NCBI RefSeq assembly: GCF_000019905.1
Contig: NC_010556.1
Span: 336,001-400,000, forward strand
From: Exiguobacterium artemiae 255-15
GTDB lineage: Bacteria; Bacillota; Bacilli; Exiguobacteriales; Exiguobacteriaceae
Direction of reading: 5' to 3'
Length of the DNA stretch: 64,000 bases
The notes beneath the pieces are model-generated. The model was not told where the DNA came from and did no database searches. It saw only the letters and a program-made list of their open reading frames with translations. Positions 42,036 through 49,695 of the stretch are shown piece by piece; position 1 is the first letter of the stretch; each line of letters starts with the position of its first letter. Position numbers and translations under genes: made by a program.

Positions 42036-44573
42036 ATGATTAATTGGATTCGGAGACGAATCGGGCGGCAATTATTGGCAGTATTTTATGTCTTACTGTT
42101 TTTGGTTTCGATGACTTCCTTTTTGGTTTATGGTTACATGGAAAATCGAATCGAATCATCACGCGATAACTTGGAAGTCATCAGCGAACAAAATCGTCGT
42201 GCGGATCATTTATGGGATAACTGGCAGAATGTCCAGTTTGGTTTGCGGGGATTTGTTATTTTCGGTAACCAGGAACGTTTTGATGAAATCCAGGAGCTGC
42301 GGACAGAAATCAAAAGTGAAACGGATTGGTTTACCCGTAAAGCCAAAACGGATGAAGAAGAAGAATTTGCCGCTCAAATGACGAATATGTACAACTTATA
42401 TTATGGGGCCTTGTTTCCTTTGACCCAGTCATACGTAAATGAAAAAAAGGCGAATCAAATCAATGAAGATTTTTTACAGGGTGACAGTCTGTTCTCTTTA
42501 CCGATTGCCAAACGATTGGTGGAACAAGGTCAATTAAAACAAACAGCGGACGGTTCGATTGATGTCGAACCGGATATTGAAAAAGCCTCTTCGGCATTAA
42601 ATGAATACCGGAATAATTTACAACAACAGCAGGATACGGCCGTTGCCAACCTCCGGAGTGAAGTCGCAAAAACGAAATGGATCTGGATTTCGAGTATCTT
42701 TGTCCTGATTATCTTTATTTTACTGTTTGTTCATCCGTTCCTGAAACGAATGACGAAACAGTTATTACGCCTGATTGAGGACAATCGAAAGCTGTCGCGG
42801 AACGAGCCGATTGAGATGGATGTTATGGAGCGGCGGGCAGATGAGATTGGCATGTTGCGTTCTTCCTTTAATCAGATGGCTGTGACAACCGGTCTGCATA
42901 AAGAAGAGATGCAAAATAAAAACGAAGAATTACAGGCGCAGAGTGAAGAATTACTGGCCCAACAAGAAGAATTGCAATCGCAACAAGAAGAACTCGAAGA
43001 GGCGTATCAGGCGACGAAACAAAACGAAGAGAAGCTGAAGATGCGCAGCGAATTAACGGAAGCACTCGCTGTCCGGGAAACAGTCGAATCGTACCCGGCG
43101 ATTGTTCAAAAAATGTTGGATATCACTTCATCCGAATATGGAGCCTTGTTGTTGTATGACGATGGCGTTTACATCGGTGCGACGACGAACGGCATGAAGA
43201 TACAACAGGTTCAATCCTTACTGGATGATGAGAATTCCTTATTGAACCGGATGCGGTTAGGGACAAAAGTCGTTCAGTCGGAAAAACGGGTTTCGCGGAC
43301 AAACGACACACCATACAGCTTCAGTACGTATGAAGTTGCTTTGCCGATTTATGATCCATCGACGCATCAGTTGATGGCTGCCGTCTACATGGTTCGTTAT
43401 CAGTCTCCATACCAGTCGCAACAGTTGGCGGATATGCGTGAGTTCTCGCAACAGATGACTTTATCCCTGTTGCGGACGCGTTCATATGACGAGATGAAGC
43501 AGGAAAAACAAAAGACCGAGCAGGTACTTGACTCAATCCGGGAAGCAATTATTTATCTGGAAGACGGAAATGATGAATTATACGTCAACCGTCCGTTGTT
43601 CGAACTGATACCGGAGCTGCAATCCGAATTTACGAGGGACCGGACTTTATCGTCGGCCAGTTATGTGATTGAAGTGATGCGTAATATCGTCGATGATGTC
43701 GAACGATTTAACGATTATTTGGACTTGATCCGGTCCGGGGAAGTTTCTCCGGATAAAGTTCAATTTGATGTCCGTGGTAATTCCGCACATCTTGAAGTAT
43801 ATGCAGAACGAATCGATATTGAAGGTGGTTGGAAAGGGGTCATCCTCGTCATCCGTGATATTACCCGGGAAACAGAAGCAGACCGTCTGAAGACCGAACT
43901 TGTTTCGACGGTGTCTCACGAATTGCGGACTCCCTTGTCTTCGATTTACGGATTCACGGAATTGATGCTCAATCGGGAGATTGATGCGATAAAACAACAG
44001 AAATATTTGTCGACGATTCATAATGAAACGGAACGGCTGTCGAATTTGGTGACCGATTTCCTCGATGTTCAACGGATGCAATCGGGTGGACAACGTTACC
44101 AAATGGCTCATCTTGATTTGTATTCGATTGTCGATCAAGTGATTGGTGTCTATAAGGCGTCAAACGGACTTCACGATATTCAGCTTCACTTGTTGAGTGT
44201 AGAACGACCGGCGATTATTGGAGACGAAACACGGATTAAGCAGTTGCTGAACAATTTAGTCAACAACGCCATCAAGTATTCACCGGACGGTGGACAGGTT
44301 GACATTACAGTCAGCACGGATCAGGAAAATGCGACGATTCAGATTACCGATCACGGTATCGGGATTCCACAATATGCCTTTGCCCATCTGTTTGATAAAT
44401 TTTATCGTGTGGATAATTCAGATACACGACGAATCGGGGGTACGGGACTTGGTCTTTCGATTTGTAAGGAAATCGTCAAAGAACATGACGGTGTGATTCA
44501 TGTCGAATCGACTGTCGGAAAGGGAAGTACCTTTACGGTCGCCCTGCCGTTGCACGCATTGGAAAATGTCTAA
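42036..44573 (+). CDS. Sensor histidine kinase, orphan, multi-domain
   Basis: 845 aa. Order: membrane helix (~12-34), extracellular CHASE3-like helical domain (~40-205, with NVQFGLRGFVIFG), second helix (~213-235), HAMP (~240-290), a Glu/Gln-rich coiled coil (EELQAQSEELLAQQEELQSQ region), GAF-like domain (~335-490), a short PAS-like domain (~495-610), HisKA with His628 in VSHELRTPLS, and HATPase_c with N box NNLVNNAIKYSPDGG, G1 DHGIGIPQ, F FDKFYRVD and G2 GGTGLGLSI. No response regulator is adjacent; the next gene is a diguanylate cyclase. The signal is unknown. Confidence 0.92.
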   Translation: MINWIRRRIGRQLLAVFYVLLFLVSMTSFLVYGYMENRIESSRDNLEVISEQNRRADHLWDNWQNVQFGLRGFVIFGNQERFDEIQELRTEIKSETDWFTRKAKTDEEEEFAAQMTNMYNLYYGALFPLTQSYVNEKKANQINEDFLQGDSLFSLPIAKRLVEQGQLKQTADGSIDVEPDIEKASSALNEYRNNLQQQQDTAVANLRSEVAKTKWIWISSIFVLIIFILLFVHPFLKRMTKQLLRLIEDNRKLSRNEPIEMDVMERRADEIGMLRSSFNQMAVTTGLHKEEMQNKNEELQAQSEELLAQQEELQSQQEELEEAYQATKQNEEKLKMRSELTEALAVRETVESYPAIVQKMLDITSSEYGALLLYDDGVYIGATTNGMKIQQVQSLLDDENSLLNRMRLGTKVVQSEKRVSRTNDTPYSFSTYEVALPIYDPSTHQLMAAVYMVRYQSPYQSQQLADMREFSQQMTLSLLRTRSYDEMKQEKQKTEQVLDSIREAIIYLEDGNDELYVNRPLFELIPELQSEFTRDRTLSSASYVIEVMRNIVDDVERFNDYLDLIRSGEVSPDKVQFDVRGNSAHLEVYAERIDIEGGWKGVILVIRDITRETEADRLKTELVSTVSHELRTPLSSIYGFTELMLNREIDAIKQQKYLSTIHNETERLSNLVTDFLDVQRMQSGGQRYQMAHLDLYSIVDQVIGVYKASNGLHDIQLHLLSVERPAIIGDETRIKQLLNNLVNNAIKYSPDGGQVDITVSTDQENATIQITDHGIGIPQYAFAHLFDKFYRVDNSDTRRIGGTGLGLSICKEIVKEHDGVIHVESTVGKGSTFTVALPLHALENV

Positions 44574-44578
44574 TCTAA

Positions 44579-44618
44579 ACAGGTATCGGATTGCTTCGGC
44601 AATCGGTACCTGTTTTTG
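44579..44618 (+). terminator. Terminator after the kinase gene
   Basis: AACAGGTATCGGATTGC / GCAATCGGTACCTGTT stem with TTCG loop and T run. Confidence 0.9.
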
Positions 44619-44764
44619 TTTTACAATAATTTTTCAAACGCTGAGAAAAAACACAAGACGTTCAGCGAATATTTAAATATAATGAAGAGATAGTTAAAAA
44701 ACAGAAAGATTTGCCGATAAACATATAGGACAAACGAACTAGGACAAAAGAAAGGGCGTGGACG

Positions 44765-46285
44765 ATGCATAAACTAATCTATACCATCATCGGCGGATGG
44801 GTGATGTCTCATTTGTTATGGTTAGGAATCATCGGCACATCATCGGATCTTTCGAGAACAGGGAACAGCCTGTTCATGATTCTAGGCGCGGTCCTTTCGA
44901 CGATCATGTTGGTAGCGGCGGCGCGGCGTCATCCGAATCGTCCCATTACGCAACGTCTATTTTTACTGCTCTTATTCGGAAATATGTCGCTGGCGATGGG
45001 CGAAACGGCAGAATTGATCGTGTCCCAACAGCACTTGGAACGTTCCGGAATGTTTGATGGAATTGATTTAATATTCAGTCTGCAAATCGGATTTTATTTG
45101 CTGGCTTTTTGTTATTTTTTAATCAGTCGCCGTTCAGAAGTGAATTTACGATTTTTCCTATTTGATGAACTCATCATTTTGATTGTGACAGGGGCGATTT
45201 CCTGGCATTATCTCGTCACGCCGTATTTGGAACAGGCGGAACTGTTCAGCATGGAAACACTGTTATTACTCCGTTATCCATTAGGAGATCTGTTGTTACT
45301 GGGTGGGATGCTGATCCTGTTCTTTGGTGTCATGAAACGTGGAAACAGTATCCCGCTTCTGATGATATTGATTGGTTTTCATCTGCAGTTGATTGCGGAT
45401 TTATTATACGTCATTTTGGATCGAACCAGTTTTCCGATTTCTTTGATGTGGTTGGATCCGATTTGGATTGCGACCGTCTTATTAATTGGCGGGGCAGGAC
45501 TGTTATTTGATGTCGATGAACGACCGATTGGATTTAACGTCAACCGGCGGATTCTGGACGGGATTCGTCTCGTGACACCGTATGTCTTCCTGTTGATTTT
45601 GTTTGTGACAATGGCACGTCAAGCCGTCAGTTGGAATGGTTTAACGATTGGTTTAATGATTGCCATTCCTTTATTGATTTCAAGGCAGGTTCGGATCGTG
45701 ATGGACAATCAACGGTTGCGGGAAAATCTTGAGGCGAAAGTCGAGGAGCGGACGGCAGCACTCGAACAGGCATTGGAAGAGATGGAGCATATGGCTTATC
45801 ATGACGCACTGACGAATTTACCGAACCGGTATTTGTTTGCCCGCTTGTTCAAGGAGGAACTTCGCCGGGCGGAAATTCATCAACGATTTGTCGGTCTGTT
45901 TTTCATCGATATTGATCATTTTAAACAAGTGAACGATACATACGGCCATCAAATTGGAGATCAGTTGATCATTGATATCGCCAACCGTCTTGAAAAAAAA
46001 TTGCCGCATAATACGGTCATCTCCCGACAAGGTGGGGATGAGTTTGTTTTACTATTATTTGATGTCAAAGACGAATCGGACATCGAAGCATGTGGCCGAC
46101 AGCTGGTTCAGTTATTCGAACGACCGTTCATTCTGAAGGACACGCCTGTCTTCATGACGGCAAGCATTGGCGGCGCTGTCTATCCGACGCATGCGACTTC
46201 CCGGACGGCATTAATCGAACAGGCGGATGTCGCGATGTATGAAGCGAAGCGGCGCGGGAAAAATCAATTTCATGTGGAAGTCTGA
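44765..46285 (+). CDS. Membrane diguanylate cyclase
   Basis: 506 aa. About eight to nine membrane helices occupy residues 1-310, then a coiled coil (NQRLRENLEAKVEERTAALEQALEEMEH region) and a GGDEF domain with FIDIDHFKQVNDTYGHQIGD and the active GGDEF at 423-427. No RxxD inhibitory site is found in the usual place five residues before the motif, so product feedback may be absent. It should make c-di-GMP in response to a membrane or extracellular signal. GGGCGTGG lies upstream. Confidence 0.9.
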   Translation: MHKLIYTIIGGWVMSHLLWLGIIGTSSDLSRTGNSLFMILGAVLSTIMLVAAARRHPNRPITQRLFLLLLFGNMSLAMGETAELIVSQQHLERSGMFDGIDLIFSLQIGFYLLAFCYFLISRRSEVNLRFFLFDELIILIVTGAISWHYLVTPYLEQAELFSMETLLLLRYPLGDLLLLGGMLILFFGVMKRGNSIPLLMILIGFHLQLIADLLYVILDRTSFPISLMWLDPIWIATVLLIGGAGLLFDVDERPIGFNVNRRILDGIRLVTPYVFLLILFVTMARQAVSWNGLTIGLMIAIPLLISRQVRIVMDNQRLRENLEAKVEERTAALEQALEEMEHMAYHDALTNLPNRYLFARLFKEELRRAEIHQRFVGLFFIDIDHFKQVNDTYGHQIGDQLIIDIANRLEKKLPHNTVISRQGGDEFVLLLFDVKDESDIEACGRQLVQLFERPFILKDTPVFMTASIGGAVYPTHATSRTALIEQADVAMYEAKRRGKNQFHVEV

Positions 46286-46291
46286 ATCAAG

Positions 46292-46326
46292 CAAAGAGTC
46301 CCTGACAACTGTCGGGGACTTTTTTT
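46292..46326. terminator. Terminator between convergent genes
   Basis: AGTCCCTGACA / TGTCGGGGACT stem plus T run, between the cyclase and the FusB-like gene. Confidence 0.85.
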
Positions 46327-46329
46327 GAC

Positions 46330-46962
46330 TCATTTCATCTTACTCAGTAGTTTCTCCAAAGCGATCGGGTCAGTCACCTGCTCATTGCAATGGTCACTGT
46401 CGATACAAATATAATTTCCGATTGCCCGGTATTGATCAGCTGATTGATTCGTCCGGGCGGAGACAAGGGTGACATCACTGTATTGATTGCAGATGGTACA
46501 GATGCCTTTTTGAATCGTCGGAAGATACGTGCCTTCGATTCCAATCCATTCTCCTTTTAAAGGATAGACAAAAAATTTCTTTTTATTCCCGGTGTCGTTC
46601 CAACTTAAATAGGTCGTCTTAAGAAAATCGATTGAGTGAAGGGGCGGGTGCCGTAACTTCTTCGTTTTTCGAAACAGTTGCTGCAGTTGCTGTTCGGTAA
46701 TCGACGGGAAGGATTGGACGAATGGTTGGATATCCTCAAGGTACCGGGCGAAATCCGCCTCGGTTTGAACGGTTCGAACGACCATCAATAACGCCTCCTG
46801 TTCGGCAGTCAAAACCGGAAGCAAATCAAAGATTTTTTTAGAAGCGCTGTAAATGACGGCGTCCCGGACGTCCGGATCATGGACAGCGCTTAACTGTTGA
46901 ATCATCGAGTCGATCTGGCTGCGGATAAAATTATACTGAAATGGCTGAATGAAAGGTTCCAT
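46330..46962 (-). CDS. FusB-like EF-G-binding zinc protein
   Basis: 210 aa. An N-terminal helical bundle (~1-80) is followed by a C-terminal treble-clef-like domain with four cysteines: KGICTICNQ and YICIDSDHCNEQ, the FusB/FusC pattern (C-x2-C, then C-x5-C). FusB proteins bind elongation factor G and release it from ribosomes, giving fusidic acid resistance in staphylococci; many Bacilli carry chromosomal relatives. The Phe/Trp content around LKTTYLSWND and LKGEWIGIEG also fits. Resistance itself is not shown by sequence. Confidence 0.8.
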   Translation of the reverse strand: MEPFIQPFQYNFIRSQIDSMIQQLSAVHDPDVRDAVIYSASKKIFDLLPVLTAEQEALLMVVRTVQTEADFARYLEDIQPFVQSFPSITEQQLQQLFRKTKKLRHPPLHSIDFLKTTYLSWNDTGNKKKFFVYPLKGEWIGIEGTYLPTIQKGICTICNQYSDVTLVSARTNQSADQYRAIGNYICIDSDHCNEQVTDPIALEKLLSKMK

Positions 46963-47076
46963 TTTCCATCGCTCCTTTATAGTTCTGTATTCACGAAAAC
47001 ACTTTCATCGAAACGGCATTTTTTTGTTTTCTTCAAGCAGTGCACGGGAAATAAATACCTGAGGAGGTGTACAGGA

Positions 47077-47805
47077 ATGCAAGCATTGACCGGACTACGC
47101 CTGTTAAATTTAATCAGCTTTTTATTTGTCCTTTTAGCACGTGTCTTCTGGTATGAGGCACCGACCGGAGAACCTCTTGCTATTGTGCCGGCATCGTTTA
47201 CGGATGCGGTGTTTGGTGTTGTCTATACGACTTTGCTGATTTGGTGTATCCGGCCTGTACAAGCCTATCCCGCTGACCGGACGTTGATTTTTGATATCAG
47301 CGGCTGGTTTGTGCTGACGATGCTCGGGTACGGGGCGGGCAGTATCGTCGGTCCGCCGTGGGAACTGGTGTTGACGACGATTTCGTTCATCAGTTTATGT
47401 ATCATCTATATGAAAGTACAACATCATCCGAACCGTTCCCCGTGGATGCGATCCCCATTTTCCGTATTTCTCGCCTGGTCGAGCATCCAGATTCTAATCT
47501 TACCATTTCGTATTTTGCGTGACTTCCGGTTTGAAGATTTGTTTGGACTGATGACGTCGGAGTGGGTGACGATCATGTTGATTTTATTTGCCTGTGGCAT
47601 CGTATTTTTTATTTTCGTCCACACCGATTGGGTATTTGGTCTCGTCATGATTTGGTATTACGTCGGTCTGTTCTTTAATGGTCGGTTGACGGACTTTCAG
47701 CAAGGCGTGGCGGTCTTTAGTCTGATTGCCGTTCTGGCAGCGGTCATTCTGGTCTTTCGGAAACGCGACCGGCTGTTTGCCGAGGAAAAAAGACCGGTTT
47801 CATAA
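47077..47805 (+). CDS. Multi-pass membrane protein, unknown function
   Basis: 242 aa; start at 47077 chosen because GAGGAGGTG lies 8 bases ahead, giving a membrane helix straight from the start. Seven to eight helices cover the length, with LISFLFVLLARVFWYE first and VFSLIAVLAAVILVF last, then a basic tail RKRDRLFAEEKRP. No family recognised. Confidence 0.7.
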   Translation: MQALTGLRLLNLISFLFVLLARVFWYEAPTGEPLAIVPASFTDAVFGVVYTTLLIWCIRPVQAYPADRTLIFDISGWFVLTMLGYGAGSIVGPPWELVLTTISFISLCIIYMKVQHHPNRSPWMRSPFSVFLAWSSIQILILPFRILRDFRFEDLFGLMTSEWVTIMLILFACGIVFFIFVHTDWVFGLVMIWYYVGLFFNGRLTDFQQGVAVFSLIAVLAAVILVFRKRDRLFAEEKRPVS

Positions 47806-47883
47806 GAAAGCGGCAGTTGGTGTCATTGCTTTTCGGTTTTTGGGGTATATCCCTTATAGAAGTATAAAAGGGGGAAATGACCA

Positions 47884-48333
47884 ATGGGGAAAAAACAGTT
47901 GATCGGAACATATGAGAATGAGACGGATTTGATTCGCCAGATTGAAGATTTACACTTTGCCGGATACCTGGAAGAAGATTTATATGTCGTTCTGCAGGAT
48001 AAAACCGATATGGCGATGTTGCGTGGCCAATCGGCAGCCCAGCTTGTTTCGGGAAAACGGACATTATTTGAACGGTTTACAGGGAAGCCGGTGACAGAGG
48101 AAGAGACCCGTGAAGCGTTCGAATCTTTAGGTTTGCCGGAAGGTGACATGGAACAACATGTAGCAAGCGTCAAACACGGGGCTTATGTTCTGTTGGCGGA
48201 TGAAGAAGGGGCAAGACGCCCTAAACCAGAACCCCAAAGTATTTTAGAGAGTGAACCGGAAGGCATTGAGGCTGAGCGGAAGCTTGACCATGAAAACCGG
48301 GCACTTGAGAACGAAAACGACCGGATGTTGTAA
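47884..48333 (+). CDS. YflT-type general stress protein
   Basis: 149 aa. An N-terminal heat-induced/general stress 17M-like domain (LIGTYENETDLIRQIEDLHFAGYLEEDLYVV region) continues with TLFERFTGKPVTEEETREAF and the strand HGAYVLLADEE. The last ~35 residues are a charged, Glu-rich helix. Proteins of this family are SigB-controlled in Bacillus; no convincing SigB promoter was found here. Followed 30 bp later by a universal stress gene. Confidence 0.8.
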   Translation: MGKKQLIGTYENETDLIRQIEDLHFAGYLEEDLYVVLQDKTDMAMLRGQSAAQLVSGKRTLFERFTGKPVTEEETREAFESLGLPEGDMEQHVASVKHGAYVLLADEEGARRPKPEPQSILESEPEGIEAERKLDHENRALENENDRML

Positions 48334-48362
48334 CCGTGCCAGAGTGGAAAGGGTGAACGACG

Positions 48363-48812
48363 ATGGATAGCCATTATCACACGATTTTAGTAGCAGTCGA
48401 CGGCTCCAAAACAGCAGACTTAGCTTTTGAAAAAGCCGTCCAGTTCGCAAAGCTCGATCAAGCGAAACTCGTCATCACACATGTCATCGATATTCAAACC
48501 TTTGCGAATGTCCGGGCGAACCAGCGCTTCATCGATCAAAATGTCACGGAATACGCCCAGGAACTGCTTGATAAATATCAAAAACGGGCGGTCGAGGAAG
48601 GCGTAGCGGAAGTTGAACTGGTCATCGAAAGCGGGTCGCCGAAAACGCTGATTCCGAAAGTCATCGCACCGCGTGTCGGGGCAGGGCTGATCGTCTGTGG
48701 TGCTGTCGGAATGAATGCAATGGAACGAATCATGATCGGGAGTGTCTCTGAAAACATTGCCCGATATGCGAAGTGTGATATCTATATCGTTCGTCCGAAA
48801 ACACTCAAGTGA
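48363..48812 (+). CDS. Universal stress protein (UspA family), ATP-binding type
   Basis: 149 aa. The UspA fold starts HTILVAVDGSKTADLAFEKA and the ATP-binding motif G-x2-G-x9-G-S is complete in CGAVGMNAMERIMIGSVSENI (region 118-138), so it belongs to the nucleotide-binding branch. GAAAGGGTG precedes it. It probably forms a stress operon with the YflT-type gene. Confidence 0.92.
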   Translation: MDSHYHTILVAVDGSKTADLAFEKAVQFAKLDQAKLVITHVIDIQTFANVRANQRFIDQNVTEYAQELLDKYQKRAVEEGVAEVELVIESGSPKTLIPKVIAPRVGAGLIVCGAVGMNAMERIMIGSVSENIARYAKCDIYIVRPKTLK

Positions 48813-48821
48813 ATACCACAC

Positions 48822-48860
48822 AAACAGGCTGTTTCGATGAAGAATCGAAGCAGCCTGTTT
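48822..48860. terminator. Terminator after uspA
   Basis: AAACAGGCTGTTTCGAT / ATCGAAGCAGCCTGTTT stem, near-perfect, between convergent genes; it probably works both ways. Confidence 0.85.
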
Positions 48861-48877
48861 GATGTTCAGTGATCTTT

Positions 48878-49069
48878 TTAAGTTAATAAATAATAAAAAA
48901 TGCCTAAGATGATCAAAATGACTGGCAACAAGACTAAATACATCCAGGACATGTTTTTGGCTGTCTGGCTGTTGCTGTACGTTTCTTCGTTTCGACTCTG
49001 TCCGACCATTACTGTAAAAATAAGTCCAAGTACACAGATTACTAAAGCAATCCAAAATAAGACGGTCAT
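48878..49069 (-). CDS. Small membrane protein (63 aa)
   Basis: Start at 49069 behind AAGGAGG. Two hydrophobic helices (VLFWIALVICVLGLIFTVMV and MYLVLLPVILIILGIFYYLL) flank a polar loop GQSRNEETYSNSQTAKNMS. Function unknown. Divergent from the MarR-MMPL operon. Confidence 0.75.
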   Translation of the reverse strand: MTVLFWIALVICVLGLIFTVMVGQSRNEETYSNSQTAKNMSWMYLVLLPVILIILGIFYYLLT

Positions 49070-49157
49070 GTTTAGCCCTCCTTCAGTAATATAAATCCTC
49101 TCTCCCATCATAACGAAAATTGGATTTACATGTCAGAATAATTGTGACAGTTTGGAG

Positions 49158-49211
49158 TTGACGCCATCTGGTTTAGGGGCTAAACTACTGATATGAGTTT
49201 AGGGGGTAAAC
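49158..49211 (+). promoter_or_regulatory. MarR-MMPL promoter with two palindromic operators
   Basis: -35 TTGACG (49158-49163), 17-bp spacer, -10 TAAACT (49181-49186). Palindromes GTTTAGGGGCTAAAC (49171-49185) and GTTTAGGGGGTAAAC (49197-49211) are 26 bp apart. The first covers the -10, the second covers the transcript start and the ribosome binding site of the MarR gene. Confidence 0.85.
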
Positions 49212-49216
49212 TAATC

Positions 49217-49660
49217 ATGAAAGAAAATCTGAGGGAAGCCGTTCAATTATTTGAAGAGGTGATGATTCACGGGACGGAACGTGTCTTGAAATCAGTTGAT
49301 TCACCGGTGTGGCGTCTCTATTCACCGGAGCAGCTGCATTTGTTAAAGCTGGTCGATAAATATGGACCGATTGCTTCCGGGCGGATTGCCGTCATCCAAG
49401 GAGTTCATAAAAGTGCGATTTCCAATCGTCTGAAAAAGTTAAATGAACACGGCTTGGTCGAAGTCGAACGTTCAGAAGATGATCACCGGACCAAGCGGAT
49501 TATTTTGACGGATGCCGGAAAAGAAGTTGTCGAAGCATCCGATCAAGCGATTTACAGTTATTTGGAACAGTTGATTGATGGCAAGGTCGACGATGACGAA
49601 ATTAAACAATTCATCGAGACGTTCCGAAAAGTCAAAGCCATTTTAAAGATTGAAGATTAA
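49217..49660 (+). CDS. MarR-family repressor of the MMPL exporter
   Basis: 147 aa; start at 49217 behind GGGGGT (an upstream ATG at 49193 would put the operators inside the gene). Winged helix at ~40-105 with recognition segment IQGVHKSAISNRLKKLNEHGLV and wing DDHRTKRIILTDAG. It lies 35 bp before the MMPL transporter gene and behind two matching palindromes, so autoregulation and control of the exporter are very likely. Confidence 0.9.
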   Translation: MKENLREAVQLFEEVMIHGTERVLKSVDSPVWRLYSPEQLHLLKLVDKYGPIASGRIAVIQGVHKSAISNRLKKLNEHGLVEVERSEDDHRTKRIILTDAGKEVVEASDQAIYSYLEQLIDGKVDDDEIKQFIETFRKVKAILKIED

Positions 49661-49695
49661 GTCAGAAAAACAGACACAGAAGAGGTGGAACGGGA

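Noticed and set aside
46897-47076. 60-residue N-terminal extension of the membrane protein at 47077
   Set aside because: It would overlap the divergent FusB-like gene and lacks a ribosome binding site; GAGGAGGTG sits right before 47077.
47806-47883. SigB promoter before the YflT-type stress gene
   Set aside because: A GGGTAT -10-like stretch exists but no GTTT -35 lies 13-15 bp upstream.
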